Origin: Nocardia harenae NBRC 108248
GTDB lineage: Bacteria; Actinomycetota; Actinomycetes; Mycobacteriales; Mycobacteriaceae
DNA: 64,000 bases
NCBI RefSeq assembly: GCF_001612885.1
Contig: NZ_BDBH01000011.1
Coordinates: 124,001-188,000 of the forward strand
Direction of reading: 5' to 3'
Shown: positions 8,053-17,064 of the stretch, in pieces
Numbering within the stretch: position 1 is the first letter of the stretch
Layout: every line of letters starts with the position of its first letter
Notes under the pieces: generated by a model
Database searches by the model: none
The model's input: the letters and a program-made list of their open reading frames with translations, nothing else
What the model was told of the DNA's origin: nothing
Translations under genes and position numbers: made by a program

Positions 8053-9558
8053 GTGGACAGTTTCATCGGCGAGATCCGCACCCCGGGCCCGATCGCGGCC
8101 GTGCTCGACGGCGCCCTCGCCGCGCGGCCCGATGCCCCCGCCGTGATCGCCGCCGCGGGCACCTGGAGCTACGCCGAACTCGACGCGCGGGCCGCCCGCG
8201 CCGCCGGGGCGCTGTGGGCGCTCGGCGTCCGGCCGGGGCAGCGGGTCGCGGCGTGCCTGCCCAACGATCTCGACATCGTCGCCGCCTTCCACGGCGCGCA
8301 GCGGATCGGCGCGATCTGGGCCGGGATCGGCGAGGCGCTGGCCCCGGCCGAGCAGCAGTACCTGCACGATCTGATCGAGCCGGCTGCGGTGCTCGCCGGG
8401 CCGCGCTGGCAGGCGGAGTCCCGCGCGGCCGTGCACCCGGACCGCTGGGCGGCGCTGCTCGCCGCGGCCGGGCCGATCCCGGCGCTCGAGCACGATATCG
8501 ACGCGCCGGCCGGGATCGGCTTCACCAGCGGCACCTCGGGCCGCCCGAAGGCGGTGGTGCACAGCCAGCGCAACCTGCTGCTGCCGGGTGCGGTCACCGT
8601 GGCCACCCGCGGCTGGGGGCCCGACCTCCGCCGCGGCGACAGCTTTCCGTTCACCATCCTCAATATGCTGGTGCTCTCCACCCTGACCACCGCGCAGGCG
8701 CAGGGCTGCGCGGTGATCATGGACCGTCGCGACGCCGCGGGCGTGGCCGAGTGGATCGAGCGGCACGCCGTGACGGTCTGGAACGGCGCCCCCGCCCAGC
8801 TCTACGACCTGGCCCGGCGCCCGGAGGCGAACCTCGGCTCGCTGCGCGAGGCGTGGAGCGGCGGCAGCGACACCCCCGACTCGGTCCGCGCGGCCTTCGC
8901 CGCCGCGCACGGCATCGTGCCGCGCGCCAGCTACGGCCTCAGCGAGGCGCCGACCGTCGTCGCCATCGACCCGCCCGGCTCCGACTGGCACCGGGGCAGC
9001 AGCGGCATCGTGCAGCCACACCTCGACGTGGCCGCCTACGACGACGCGGGCAACCGGCTGCCCGCAGGCGCGCTCGGCGAACTCCGGCTCGCCGCCGCGA
9101 CCGCGGGGCCATGGGCCGGGCTCTGGCGGCCGACGCTCGGCTACTGGGCGGACGGCGGCGTGCGCGCACCGGAGCCGGGGCCCTTCGCGACCGGCGATAT
9201 CGGGACCGTCGACGCCGAGGGCAGGCTCAGCGTGCTCGACCGCAAGAAGATGGTGATCATCCGCGGCGGCGCGAACGTCTACCCCCTCGAGGTGGAGCGG
9301 GTGCTCGCCACCCATCCGGACGTCACCAAGGTGGCGGTCTGCCCGGTGCCCGACGAACGGCTCGGCCAGAAGGTCGCGGCCGTGGTCGAGAGTGCCCGCG
9401 CCGCGGTCGATTTCGAGGAGCTCGCGGCGCTCTGCCGGCGCGAGCTGGCCGGCTACAAGGTGCCGGAGATCTGGAGCCGGGTGGACGCGCTGCCGGTCAA
9501 CGCCATGGGCAAGGTCGAGCGCACCGGGCTCGCCGCGCTGGTCACGGGGCAGCCGTGA
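8053..9558 (+). CDS. AMP-forming acyl-CoA synthetase
   Basis: A 501-residue ANL-superfamily ligase. The P-loop-like A3 motif is FTSGTSGRPKAVVHSQ, A5 is YGLSEAP, A7 is ATGDIG, A8 is LDRKKMVIIRGGANVYPLEVE, and the A10 lysine is in VNAMGKVERT. It activates a carboxylic acid to acyl-CoA. GTG 8053 is favoured by the -10 element 7 bp upstream, implying a leaderless message. The next gene, an SDR, starts inside its stop (GTGA). Confidence 0.92.
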   Translation: MDSFIGEIRTPGPIAAVLDGALAARPDAPAVIAAAGTWSYAELDARAARAAGALWALGVRPGQRVAACLPNDLDIVAAFHGAQRIGAIWAGIGEALAPAEQQYLHDLIEPAAVLAGPRWQAESRAAVHPDRWAALLAAAGPIPALEHDIDAPAGIGFTSGTSGRPKAVVHSQRNLLLPGAVTVATRGWGPDLRRGDSFPFTILNMLVLSTLTTAQAQGCAVIMDRRDAAGVAEWIERHAVTVWNGAPAQLYDLARRPEANLGSLREAWSGGSDTPDSVRAAFAAAHGIVPRASYGLSEAPTVVAIDPPGSDWHRGSSGIVQPHLDVAAYDDAGNRLPAGALGELRLAAATAGPWAGLWRPTLGYWADGGVRAPEPGPFATGDIGTVDAEGRLSVLDRKKMVIIRGGANVYPLEVERVLATHPDVTKVAVCPVPDERLGQKVAAVVESARAAVDFEELAALCRRELAGYKVPEIWSRVDALPVNAMGKVERTGLAALVTGQP

Positions 9559-10319
9559 ACCCGGCGCTGCGGCTCTTCGACCTCACCGGCCGGGTGGCCG
9601 TCGTCACCGGCGCCTCCTCCGGGCTCGGCGCCGCCGTCGCCGAATCGCTGGCCGGGCTCGGCGCCAGGGTCGCGGTGGTGGCGCGGCGCGCGGACCGGCT
9701 GGCCGAGCTGGCGGCGCGGATCGACGGGCTCGCCGTCGCCCGCGATCTCGGCGCGCCGGAGCAGCTGGCCACCGTGATCCCGGCGGTCGCCGAGCACCTG
9801 GGCCCGCCGACCATCCTGGTGAACGCCGCGGGCAACCGGTTCACCACCGCGCGGGCCGAGGACGAGCCGCTCGACGCCGTGCACGACACCTTGGGGCTCA
9901 ACCTGGTGGCGCCGTTCCTGCTGGCCCAGGCGGTGTTCCCGCACATGCGGGACGCGGGCGGCGGCGCCATCGTGAACGTCTCCTCGATCAGCGGGCGGGT
10001 CGGGGTGCCCGGGATTCCGCAGGCCTCCTACGCGGCGAGCAAGGCGGGGCTCTCCGGGCTCACCGCGGAGCTGGCGGTGCAGTGGGCGAAGCACTCCATC
10101 CGGGTGAACACGGTGGCGCCCGGCTTCTTCCGCTCCGAGATCACCGACAGCCTCTACGACGACGAGCGGGGCGCCGCCTACCTGCGCCGCAATACCCCGC
10201 TGCCCACCGAGGGCACCGCCGAGGACCTGGTCGGCGCCATCACCTGGCTCGCGGGCGACGCCGCGCGCTACGTCACCGGGCAGACCGTCGTCGTGGATGG
10301 CGGCTGGACCGCCCGCTGA
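9555..10319 (+). CDS. Short-chain dehydrogenase/reductase
   Basis: A 254-residue classical SDR. The cofactor motif is TGASSGLGAAVA, the NAG variant is NAAGN, and the catalytic Ser...Tyr-x3-Lys lies in NVSSISG...SYAASKAG. The C-terminus YVTGQTVVVDGG is typical of the FabG-like group. The GTG start overlaps the ligase stop. It likely oxidises a hydroxyacyl-CoA or alcohol intermediate made by the ligase pathway; the substrate is unknown. Confidence 0.92.
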   Translation: MNPALRLFDLTGRVAVVTGASSGLGAAVAESLAGLGARVAVVARRADRLAELAARIDGLAVARDLGAPEQLATVIPAVAEHLGPPTILVNAAGNRFTTARAEDEPLDAVHDTLGLNLVAPFLLAQAVFPHMRDAGGGAIVNVSSISGRVGVPGIPQASYAASKAGLSGLTAELAVQWAKHSIRVNTVAPGFFRSEITDSLYDDERGAAYLRRNTPLPTEGTAEDLVGAITWLAGDAARYVTGQTVVVDGGWTAR

Positions 10320-10337
10320 ACTTCCGGCGCGAGCCGG

Positions 10338-10395
10338 TTGACACCCGAACACCAGGATGAAAGCATAATTTTACCCATAGGAGAATCTAATTCTC
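10338..10395 (+). promoter_or_regulatory. Promoter with GAGAAT-N3-ATTCTC operator
   Basis: A -35 TTGACA (10338-10343), a 17-bp spacer and a -10-like AAGCAT (10361-10366) are followed after 14 bp by the perfect dyad GAGAATCTAATTCTC (10381-10395). The operator would lie just past the transcription start, so a bound repressor would act as a block. The same spacing recurs at 62331-62388 and, on the minus strand, 50101-50157. Confidence 0.65.
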
Positions 10396-10442
10396 ATCAG
10401 CGATGCGAATTGGCTCCGACCGGAGGAAGGACACTCTCGGCA

Positions 10443-11426
10443 ATGTCTTCGGCACTACTCATCGAGAAGGGCGACGCGGGTACCACCACGGCGCTGACCA
10501 GCGTGGACGACACGGCGCTCCCGGAGGGGAACGTTACCGTCGACGTCGCCTACTCGACCCTGAACTACAAGGACGCCCTCGCCATCACCGGGACATCGCC
10601 GGTGGTGCGGACGTTCCCCATGGTGCCCGGTATCGACCTGGCCGGGACCGTGGCCGAGAGCAGCCACCCGGACTGGTCGGCGGGTGACGCGGTGGTGCTG
10701 AACGGCTTCGGCGTCGGCGAGACGCACTGGGGCGGGCTCGCGCAGCGGGCCCGGCTGAACGGCGATTGGCTGATTCCGCTGCCCGCCGCCTTCGACGCGC
10801 GGCAGGCCATGGCGATCGGCACCGCCGGGTATACGGCGGGGCTGTCGGTGGCGGCGCTCGTCCGCTTCGGGGTCACGCCCGCGGCCGGCGAGATCCTGGT
10901 GACCGGGGCGACCGGCGGCGTCGGCAGCGTCGCCATCGCGCTGCTCACCGCGGCCGGATTCACCGTGGCGGCGGCGACCGGCAAGGCCGCCGAGGCGGAC
11001 TACCTGAAGGGGCTCGGCGCGAGCACCGTCATCGACCGGGCCGAGCTGGCCGAGCGCGGCAAGCCGCTGCAGAAGGAGCGCTGGGCAGGCGTGGTCGAGA
11101 CCGCGGGCAGCCACACCCTGGTGAACGCCGCCGCGCAGACCCGCTACGGCGGCGCGGTCGCGGCCTGCGGGCTGGCGCAGGGCATGGACCTGCCCGGCAC
11201 CGTCGCGCCGTTCATCCTGCGCGGGGTCACGCTGCTCGGCATCGACAGCGTGCAGGCGCCGAAGGCGCGCCGGCTGGAGGCCTGGGACCGGCTCGCCCGC
11301 GATCTGGACCCCGCGGTGCTGGAGACGATCGCGACCGAGATCCCGCTGAGCGAGGCCATCGCCACCGCGGACCGCTTCATCGACGGCACCGTGCGCGGTC
11401 GCTTCGTCGTCGACGTGAATCGCTGA
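10443..11426 (+). CDS. acuI: Acrylyl-CoA reductase-like MDR (AcuI/YhdH family)
   Basis: A 327-residue protein. ATG 10443 has GGAGG at 10422-10426. Family marks are [13 protein letters not shown] near the N-terminus, [13 protein letters not shown], the YhdH-type [11 protein letters not shown] and the Rossmann [10 protein letters not shown]. Known members reduce acryloyl-CoA to propionyl-CoA with NADPH. It heads an operon with a MaoC-like protein and a CoA ligase under an operator-bearing promoter. It could act on a larger enoyl-CoA here, so the symbol reflects family rather than proven substrate. Confidence 0.85.
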   Translation: MSSALLIEKGDAGTTTALTSVDDTALPEGNVTVDVAYSTLNYKDALAITGTSPVVRTFPMVPGIDLAGTVAESSHPDWSAGDAVVLNGFGVGETHWGGLAQRARLNGDWLIPLPAAFDARQAMAIGTAGYTAGLSVAALVRFGVTPAAGEILVTGATGGVGSVAIALLTAAGFTVAAATGKAAEADYLKGLGASTVIDRAELAERGKPLQKERWAGVVETAGSHTLVNAAAQTRYGGAVAACGLAQGMDLPGTVAPFILRGVTLLGIDSVQAPKARRLEAWDRLARDLDPAVLETIATEIPLSEAIATADRFIDGTVRGRFVVDVNR

Positions 11427-11435
11427 GGAGCAACC

Positions 11436-12917
11436 GTGAGCACTGGAAACTCCGCGACGCCGCGCAAGGCGGCCGGGACCGGCGCCGCCGCGCGGAAGAC
11501 GGCCGGGACCGGCGCCGCCGCGCGGAAGACCGCGAGCAAGGCCGCGGCGGCGCGGGCTGAAGCGGCAACCGAGAGCGGCGCGGCGGCGGAGGCAGCCGTG
11601 GCAACGGGCGCGGTCCCGAGCAAGGCCGCCGTCCCGAGCAAGGCCGCCGTCCCGAGCAAGGCCGCCGTCCCGAGCAAGGCCGCCGTCCCGAGCAAGGCCG
11701 CGGCGCCGCGGAAGGCCGCGCGCCGCGCGGCGAGCACGCCGCCGGGCGGCGTCGAGCTGGATCTCTCCGATGTCGACCACCGGGTGGGCAAGCCCGTCGG
11801 CGGCGGCCAGCTGTGGGATCCGTGCAGCACCTCGGACATTCGCCGCTGGGTGATGGCGATGGACTACCCGAACCCCCTGCACTGGGATCACGAGTTCGCC
11901 CGGGAATCCCGCTACGGCGGGCTCGTCGCCCCGCAGTCCATCGCGGTGGCGCTGGATTACGGGCACGGCGCGCAGCCCGCGTGCGTCGGCCATATCCCGG
12001 GCTCGCACCTGATCTTCGGCGGCGAGGAGTGGTGGTTCTACGGCGCCCCGGTGCGCCCGGGCGACACCCTGTTCCAGGAGCGCCGCTTCCACGACTACAA
12101 GGTGGCCGAGACCAAGTTCGCCGGGCCCACCATGTTCTCCCGCGGCGACACCACGCACCGCAACCAGCACGGCACGCTGGTCGCCAGGGAGCGCTCCACC
12201 GCCATCCGCTACCTCGCCGAGGAGGCGAACAAGCGCGGCATGTACGAGAACCAGCTGGGCGAGGTGAAGCGCTGGACCGCCGCCGAGCTCACCGAGGTGG
12301 AGCAGCTGCGGCACGAGTGGATCCTCTCCAACCGGCTCGGCGTCTCCCCGCACTTCGACGAGGTGAAGGTGGGCGACAAGCTGCCGCGCCGGGTGATCGG
12401 CCCGCACAGCATCGCCACCTTCACCACCGAGTACCGCGCCTTCCTCTTCAATATCTGGGGCACCTTCGGCTGGGTCGCGCCGCCCGGGATCGCGGATCCG
12501 TGGATCAACCAGGATCCGGGCTGGACCGAGGGGTTCGAGTTCGACGAGGAGGGCGCCAAGATCGACCCGCGCAAGCGCGACGGCCTCTACGTCGGCCCCT
12601 CGCGCGGGCACATCGACGGCGACAGGGCGGGCGAGGTCGGCATGGCGAGGGCCTACGGCTACGGCGCCACCATGGGCGCCTGGTGCACCGACTACCTGGC
12701 CTACTGGGCGGGCAACGACGGCCTGGTGCGGCACACCAGGGCCGACTTCCGGCTGCCCGCCTTCGAGGGCGACGTCACCTACTTCGACGCCGAGATCGTC
12801 GACAAGATAACGGATTCGGCGTGGGGGGTGCCGCTGGTGCAGGTGAAGCTGAAGCTCACCGACCAGAATTCCGGCACCCTGGTCAGCTGCCTGGCCGAGA
12901 TCGAACTCCCGCACTGA
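11436..12917 (+). CDS. MaoC/FAS1-like double-hotdog protein with Ala/Lys-rich tail
   Basis: A 493-residue protein from GTG 11436 with GAGGAG 5 bp upstream. The C-terminal ~390 residues form two hotdog-like halves with family stretches WDPCSTSDIRRWVMAMDYPN, HIPGSHLIFGGEEWWF and the second-half RAYGYGATMGAWCTDYLAYW. This is the MaoC N-terminal/FAS1-like dehydratase group, probably hydrating or dehydrating an acyl-CoA. The first ~100 residues are unusual: two AGTGAAARKT units, then five VPSKAA units, giving a histone-H1-like basic tail. It sits between the acrylyl-CoA-reductase-like and ligase genes. Function of the tail is unknown. Confidence 0.85.
   Translation: MSTGNSATPRKAAGTGAAARKTAGTGAAARKTASKAAAARAEAATESGAAAEAAVATGAVPSKAAVPSKAAVPSKAAVPSKAAVPSKAAAPRKAARRAASTPPGGVELDLSDVDHRVGKPVGGGQLWDPCSTSDIRRWVMAMDYPNPLHWDHEFARESRYGGLVAPQSIAVALDYGHGAQPACVGHIPGSHLIFGGEEWWFYGAPVRPGDTLFQERRFHDYKVAETKFAGPTMFSRGDTTHRNQHGTLVARERSTAIRYLAEEANKRGMYENQLGEVKRWTAAELTEVEQLRHEWILSNRLGVSPHFDEVKVGDKLPRRVIGPHSIATFTTEYRAFLFNIWGTFGWVAPPGIADPWINQDPGWTEGFEFDEEGAKIDPRKRDGLYVGPSRGHIDGDRAGEVGMARAYGYGATMGAWCTDYLAYWAGNDGLVRHTRADFRLPAFEGDVTYFDAEIVDKITDSAWGVPLVQVKLKLTDQNSGTLVSCLAEIELPH
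11471..11530 (+). repeat. Two tandem 30-bp coding repeats
   Basis: Two identical 30-bp units (11471-11500 and 11501-11530) encode AGTGAAARKT twice in the basic tail of the MaoC-like protein. Identity at DNA level points to recent duplication. Confidence 0.9.
11613..11702 (+). repeat. Five tandem 18-bp coding repeats
   Basis: Five head-to-tail copies of GTCCCGAGCAAGGCCGCC; only the last base of the fifth copy differs. They encode VPSKAA five times. Near-perfect identity at wobble positions suggests recent slippage expansion, so copy number probably varies between strains (inference). Confidence 0.95.
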
Positions 12918-12931
12918 GGGGCACCGGAACC

Positions 12932-14605
12932 ATGACCACCGTCTCCCCCGCCATCGCCGCGGGGCCGCCGCTCGCCGACGAACCCGGCCTCGGCCCGCTC
13001 ACCCTGCCCGGTTTCCTGCGCGAGGTGACCGCGCGCTACGGGGATCGGGAGGCGCTGCGTGTCCCCGGCGGCGTCAGCTGGACGTACCGGGATCTGCACG
13101 CGCACGCCGTCGAGGTCGCGCAGGCGCTGCGCGCCGCCGGGGTCGGCAAGGACTCCAGGGTCGGCGTGCTCATGACCAATCGGCCGGAGTGGCTGGCCGC
13201 CGTCTTCGGCACCGCGCTGGCAGGCGGGGTGGCGGTGGCGCTGAGCACCTTCTCCACCCCGGCCGAGCTGGACCACCTGCTACGCGTCTCCGGCGTCTCG
13301 GTGCTGCTCTTCGAGCGGCACGTGGCGCGGGCCGATTTCGCGGCGGTGCTCGGCGAGCTCGAACCGGCGCTCGCCGAGACCGCCCCCGGTGCGCTGCGCT
13401 CGGCCGCGTACCCGTTCCTGCGGCACCTGGCCGTGGTCGGGGAGGCGCGGGGCGGGGCCGTCGAGGAGTGGGCGACCTTCCTCGCGCGCGGGGCGGACGA
13501 GCCGGTCGAGCTGGTGCACGCCGCGGCGGACTCCGTGCAGCCCGGTGACACCGCCGTGCTCTTCTTCTCCTCGGGAACCACCAGCAAGCCCAAGGGGATT
13601 CGCAGCGCGCACCGCGGGGTGGCGGTGCAGATGTGGCGCTTCGCGCGGATGTTCGGCTTCGGCCCGGACGACACCGTGCGCTGCTGGACCGCCAACGGCT
13701 TCTTCTGGTCCGGCAACTTCGGCCAGGCGCTCGGCGCCACCCTTGCCGCCGGCGGAACGCTGGTGTTGCAGCGGCTCTTCGACGCGGCCGAGGCGGTGGC
13801 GCTCATCGAGTCCGAGCGGGTCACCTTCCCGGTGGCGTGGCCGCACCAGTGGGCGCAGCTCGCGGGGGCGCCGAACTGGGCCGAGGCCGACCTGAGCAGC
13901 CTGACCTTCGTGGACAGGCACACCCCGGCCGCCGCGCACCGCACGGTGACCACGGACTGGACCGAGTGCGGGCACGCCTACGGCAACACCGAGACCTTCA
14001 CCATCACCACCTGCTACCCCGCCCGCACCCCGGACGAGGTGCACGCGGGCAGCAGCGGGCCGCCGCTGCCCGGGGTGACGGTGAAGATCGCCGACCCGCT
14101 CACCGGGGCGGTGCTCGGGCGCGGCGAGAGCGGGGAGATCTGCGTCAAGGGCCCGACGCTCATGCTCGGCTATCTCGGGATTCCGCTGGACGAGACGCTC
14201 GATGCCGACGGGTACTTCCACACCGGCGACGGCGGGTACCTGGACGATGTGGATCGGCTGTACTGGGAGGGGCGGCTCACCGACATCATCAAGACCGGTG
14301 GGGCCAATGTCTCGCCGCTCGAGGTGGACGAGGAGCTGGCCCGCTTCCCCGGGGTGAAGGTGGGGCGGACCGTCGGGGTGCCGCACGAGACGCTCGGCGA
14401 GGTGGTGGTGGCCTGTGTGGTCCCGCAGCCGGGGGCCGAGGTGGACGGCGAGGCGCTGCGCGGGTTCCTGCGCGAGCGGCTGGCCAGCTACAAGGTGCCG
14501 CGGCACGTGCTGCACTTCGCGGAGGAGGAGTTCACGCTCACCGGGAGCGCGAAGATCAAGTCGTCGGAGCTGCGGGAGCTGGCCGCGAAGCGGTTGGCCG
14601 GCTGA
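12932..14605 (+). CDS. AMP-dependent acyl-CoA ligase
   Basis: A 557-residue ANL enzyme. Its motifs are FFSSGTTSKPKGIRSAHRG (A3), YGNTETF (A5), FHTGDGGYLD (A7) and GRLTDIIKTGGANVSPLEVDE (A8), with a C-terminal Lys in TGSAKIKSSE. ATG 12932 lies 14 bp after the MaoC-like stop. It is the last gene of the operon, followed by a hairpin. It activates an organic acid with CoA; the substrate is unknown. Confidence 0.92.
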   Translation: MTTVSPAIAAGPPLADEPGLGPLTLPGFLREVTARYGDREALRVPGGVSWTYRDLHAHAVEVAQALRAAGVGKDSRVGVLMTNRPEWLAAVFGTALAGGVAVALSTFSTPAELDHLLRVSGVSVLLFERHVARADFAAVLGELEPALAETAPGALRSAAYPFLRHLAVVGEARGGAVEEWATFLARGADEPVELVHAAADSVQPGDTAVLFFSSGTTSKPKGIRSAHRGVAVQMWRFARMFGFGPDDTVRCWTANGFFWSGNFGQALGATLAAGGTLVLQRLFDAAEAVALIESERVTFPVAWPHQWAQLAGAPNWAEADLSSLTFVDRHTPAAAHRTVTTDWTECGHAYGNTETFTITTCYPARTPDEVHAGSSGPPLPGVTVKIADPLTGAVLGRGESGEICVKGPTLMLGYLGIPLDETLDADGYFHTGDGGYLDDVDRLYWEGRLTDIIKTGGANVSPLEVDEELARFPGVKVGRTVGVPHETLGEVVVACVVPQPGAEVDGEALRGFLRERLASYKVPRHVLHFAEEEFTLTGSAKIKSSELRELAAKRLAG

Positions 14606-14644
14606 GGTTTCGGCGCCACAACGGTGTGGTGCCGGAGGTGCGTG

Positions 14645-14691
14645 CGAGGGGTTCCGGGTGCCGACAACGGGGTCGGTCCCGGAGCCCCTCG
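14645..14691. terminator. Hairpin between convergent operons
   Basis: CGAGGGGTTCCGGGTGCCGAC (14645-14665) pairs imperfectly with GTCGGTCCCGGAGCCCCTCG (14672-14691) across a 6-base loop. It lies between the plus-strand ligase stop and the minus-strand dehydrogenase stop, so it could end both transcripts. There is no clear T tract. Confidence 0.6.
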
Positions 14692-14743
14692 CGCGCGTTC
14701 CCGCCGAGCGCGGTCGCTTCGTCGCCGCCGCATCGGGACGCGG

Positions 14744-15883
14744 TCAGCCGCGGTAGCGGGCGGCGAGGGTGCGGCGGTGGGTGGCGGGGGTGCCGAAGAG
14801 GGCGCGGTTGAGGGTGGCGCGCTTGAGGTAGGCGTGGATGCCGCTCTCCCAGGTGTAGCCGTAGCCGCCGTGCAGCTGCATGGCGGCGCCTGCGACCGCC
14901 ACCGCGGCCTCGGTGGCATACACCTTGGCCATGCTCGCGGCAGTCTCCGCGCCCGGTGCGGAGCTCTCCAGCACACCGACCGCCTCGGCGACCAGGTGCT
15001 TCGCGACGCTCACCCGGACCAGCATGTCGGCGCAGGCGTGCTTGACCGCCTGGAACGAGCCGACCGGGCGCCCGAACTGCTCCCGCACCCGCACGTAGGC
15101 GACGGTGGCGTCGAGCATGGCCTCGGCGATCCCCAGCGAATCGCACGCCGTCGCCAGCGCCGCCCGCGCCCCGAGCGCGGCCCGCCGCTCGAAGCGCAAC
15201 ACCGCGCGGGGTTCCACGCCCTCGGCGACGACGGAGCCGACCGTCCTGGTCGCATCGACCAGCGGCACCGGGGCCACGGACACCGCGCCGGGATCGACCG
15301 CGGCGAGCACCGGCGCACCGTCGGCGTCCAGCGCCGGGATCAGCAGCACATCCGCCGCGGGGGCGTCGAGCACGACGTCGGCCGCGCCGGACACGACGCC
15401 ATCCGCCAGCCGGAACGCGGTCGCGAAACCCGCCCGCGCGCCTCCCGGTTCTGCCCGCGCACCTCCCAGCTCCGGCCGCGCGCCGCCCGACTCCTGCCAC
15501 GCGCCTCCCGGCTCCGCCCACGCGCCTCCCGGCGCCCGCCCGTCCCCCGCCTCGAGCGCGACGACCGGCACACCGTGCCCCGCGATCACCGCGCGAAGCA
15601 GCTCGTCCCGCACGGGTCCGGCGCCCACCGCGAGCAGCGCGGGCACGCTCAGCGCCAGCACCGATGGCAGCGGGGTCCGCGCGGCGGCCCGCCCGACCTC
15701 GGTCAGCAGCAGCGCCACCTCGGCGGCCCCGGCCCCGGCCCCGTCGAACTCCTCCGGCGCCGCCAGCCCCGGCCACCCGGCGAGGGCGACGGCGTCCCAC
15801 GGCACCGGCCCCGCCCCGGCCTTTCCGAGCAGTTCCCGCGCGACCGAGCGCAGCTCGTCGTGGAATTCGGCGAAGGCGTTCAC
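14744..15883 (-). CDS. Acyl-CoA dehydrogenase, non-catalytic partner subunit with repeat insert
   Basis: A 379-residue protein from GTG 15883, overlapping the previous stop (GTGA). The C-terminal half has ACAD motifs VREQFGRPVGSFQAVKHACADM and MQLHGGYGYTWESGIHAYLKR, but no Glu equivalent to GTSE. Known: actinobacterial heteromeric (alpha2beta2) dehydrogenases pair such a subunit with a catalytic one, here the adjacent upstream gene. Odd: an inserted run of about five degenerate 7-residue repeats (GGAWAEP, GGAWQES, GGARPEL, GGARAEP, GGARAG) lies between the N-terminal and middle domains. Role: first oxidation of a ring- or side-chain acyl-CoA (inference). Confidence 0.85.
   Translation of the reverse strand: MNAFAEFHDELRSVARELLGKAGAGPVPWDAVALAGWPGLAAPEEFDGAGAGAAEVALLLTEVGRAAARTPLPSVLALSVPALLAVGAGPVRDELLRAVIAGHGVPVVALEAGDGRAPGGAWAEPGGAWQESGGARPELGGARAEPGGARAGFATAFRLADGVVSGAADVVLDAPAADVLLIPALDADGAPVLAAVDPGAVSVAPVPLVDATRTVGSVVAEGVEPRAVLRFERRAALGARAALATACDSLGIAEAMLDATVAYVRVREQFGRPVGSFQAVKHACADMLVRVSVAKHLVAEAVGVLESSAPGAETAASMAKVYATEAAVAVAGAAMQLHGGYGYTWESGIHAYLKRATLNRALFGTPATHRRTLAARYRG
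15433..15540 (-). repeat. Degenerate 21-bp tandem repeats inside an acyl-CoA dehydrogenase
   Basis: About five 21-bp units around the core CGCGCCTCCCGGCTCCGCC; bounds are approximate. They encode 7-residue Gly-Gly-Ala repeats. The units differ from one another, so this expansion is older than the 11.6 kb array. Confidence 0.75.
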
Positions 15884-17064
15884 GGCACCACCGGCTCTCG
15901 CGGCAGCCCGAGCCCGCGCTCCCCGATGATGGTGCGCTGGATCTCGCTGGTCCCACCGGGAATGGTCCACTCCCACGACCCGACGAAGTCCAGCACCCAG
16001 GCGCCGGATTCCCAGCCACCGGACAGGGGTTTGCGCAGTACGGTGTGGGCGCCGACCCCGCTGAGCTCGGCGCCGAAATCGGTCATCCGCTGCAGCAGTT
16101 CGCTGTAGCAGAGCTTCACCACCGAGGCATCCGCCGGCCCCGCGGTCCCGGCCTCGTGCCGCTCCACCAGGTCGCGGCAGAGCGCCCGCAGCCCGGTGAG
16201 CTCGATCTCCAGCGCGGCCAGCCGGTCGTCGATCACCGGGTCGCCGTGCGCCCGCGCCGCCTCGACCAGCCAGCGGAAACCCGCATGGCCGAGCCGCTCG
16301 GCGAGCTCGAGCATGGTCAGCCCGCGCTCGGCGCCGAGCGTCCGCTGCGCGACCTGCCAGCCCTCGTTCTCCGCCCCGACGAGGCAGGCGGCCGGGATGC
16401 GCACCTCGTCCAGAAAGATCTCGCAGAAATGCGCGTCGCCGGTGGCCTGCCGGATGGGCCGCACCTCGATGCCGGGGGTGCGCATGTCCAGCAGGAAGTA
16501 CGAGATGCCCCGGCGCTTGGGCGCATCGGGGTCGGTGCGCGCGAGCAGCAGGCACCAGTCGGCGTACTGGGCGCCGCTGGCCCACACCTTCTGCCCGGTC
16601 ACCACGTAGTCGTCGCCGTCCCTGCGGGCGGCGGTGCGCAGCGCGGCCAGGTCCGAGCCCGCGCCGGGCTCGGAGAAGCCCTGCACCCAGATCTCGCCGT
16701 CCAGGATGGCGGGCAGGTGCCTGCGCCGCTGCTCCGCGCTGCCCGCGCCGAGCAGGGTGGCCGCGGCATGGTGCACCGAGACGAAGGCGAGTACCAGCCG
16801 GGGCGCGTCGTGCGCGGCCAGCTCCTGGTACAGCACCGTCTGGTGCGCGACCGGCATGCCCCCGCCGTACTCGGCGGGCCAGTGCGGCACCGCGAAGCCC
16901 GCGCGCCGCAGCCGCTGGAACCAGTCCTGCTGGAACGCGACGAACTCCGCGCCGGTCACGCCGGTCTGCGCCGCCCGCCAGTCCGCGGGAATCTCGCGCA
17001 GGCACCACTCCCGCACCTGCTCCCGGAAGACCCCGAGATCCGCGGGCCATATCGCCGCGCTCAT
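15880..17064 (-). CDS. Acyl-CoA dehydrogenase, catalytic subunit
   Basis: A 394-residue FAD enzyme of normal length. It shows WVQGFSEPGAGSDLA (flavin/substrate binding), VWASGAQYADW and the catalytic base E374 in PGGTSEIQR. The following gene encodes a partner without the Glu, and the pair overlaps by GTGA. Together they match the heteromeric FadE type known from steroid and related side-chain degradation. It starts within the stop of the enoyl-CoA hydratase gene (ATGA). Confidence 0.92.
   Translation of the reverse strand: MSAAIWPADLGVFREQVREWCLREIPADWRAAQTGVTGAEFVAFQQDWFQRLRRAGFAVPHWPAEYGGGMPVAHQTVLYQELAAHDAPRLVLAFVSVHHAAATLLGAGSAEQRRRHLPAILDGEIWVQGFSEPGAGSDLAALRTAARRDGDDYVVTGQKVWASGAQYADWCLLLARTDPDAPKRRGISYFLLDMRTPGIEVRPIRQATGDAHFCEIFLDEVRIPAACLVGAENEGWQVAQRTLGAERGLTMLELAERLGHAGFRWLVEAARAHGDPVIDDRLAALEIELTGLRALCRDLVERHEAGTAGPADASVVKLCYSELLQRMTDFGAELSGVGAHTVLRKPLSGGWESGAWVLDFVGSWEWTIPGGTSEIQRTIIGERGLGLPREPVVP

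Noticed and set aside
11613-11702. Short regular repeats that could suggest a CRISPR array
   Set aside because: Units are contiguous with no spacers, in frame, and encode VPSKAA in a protein tail.
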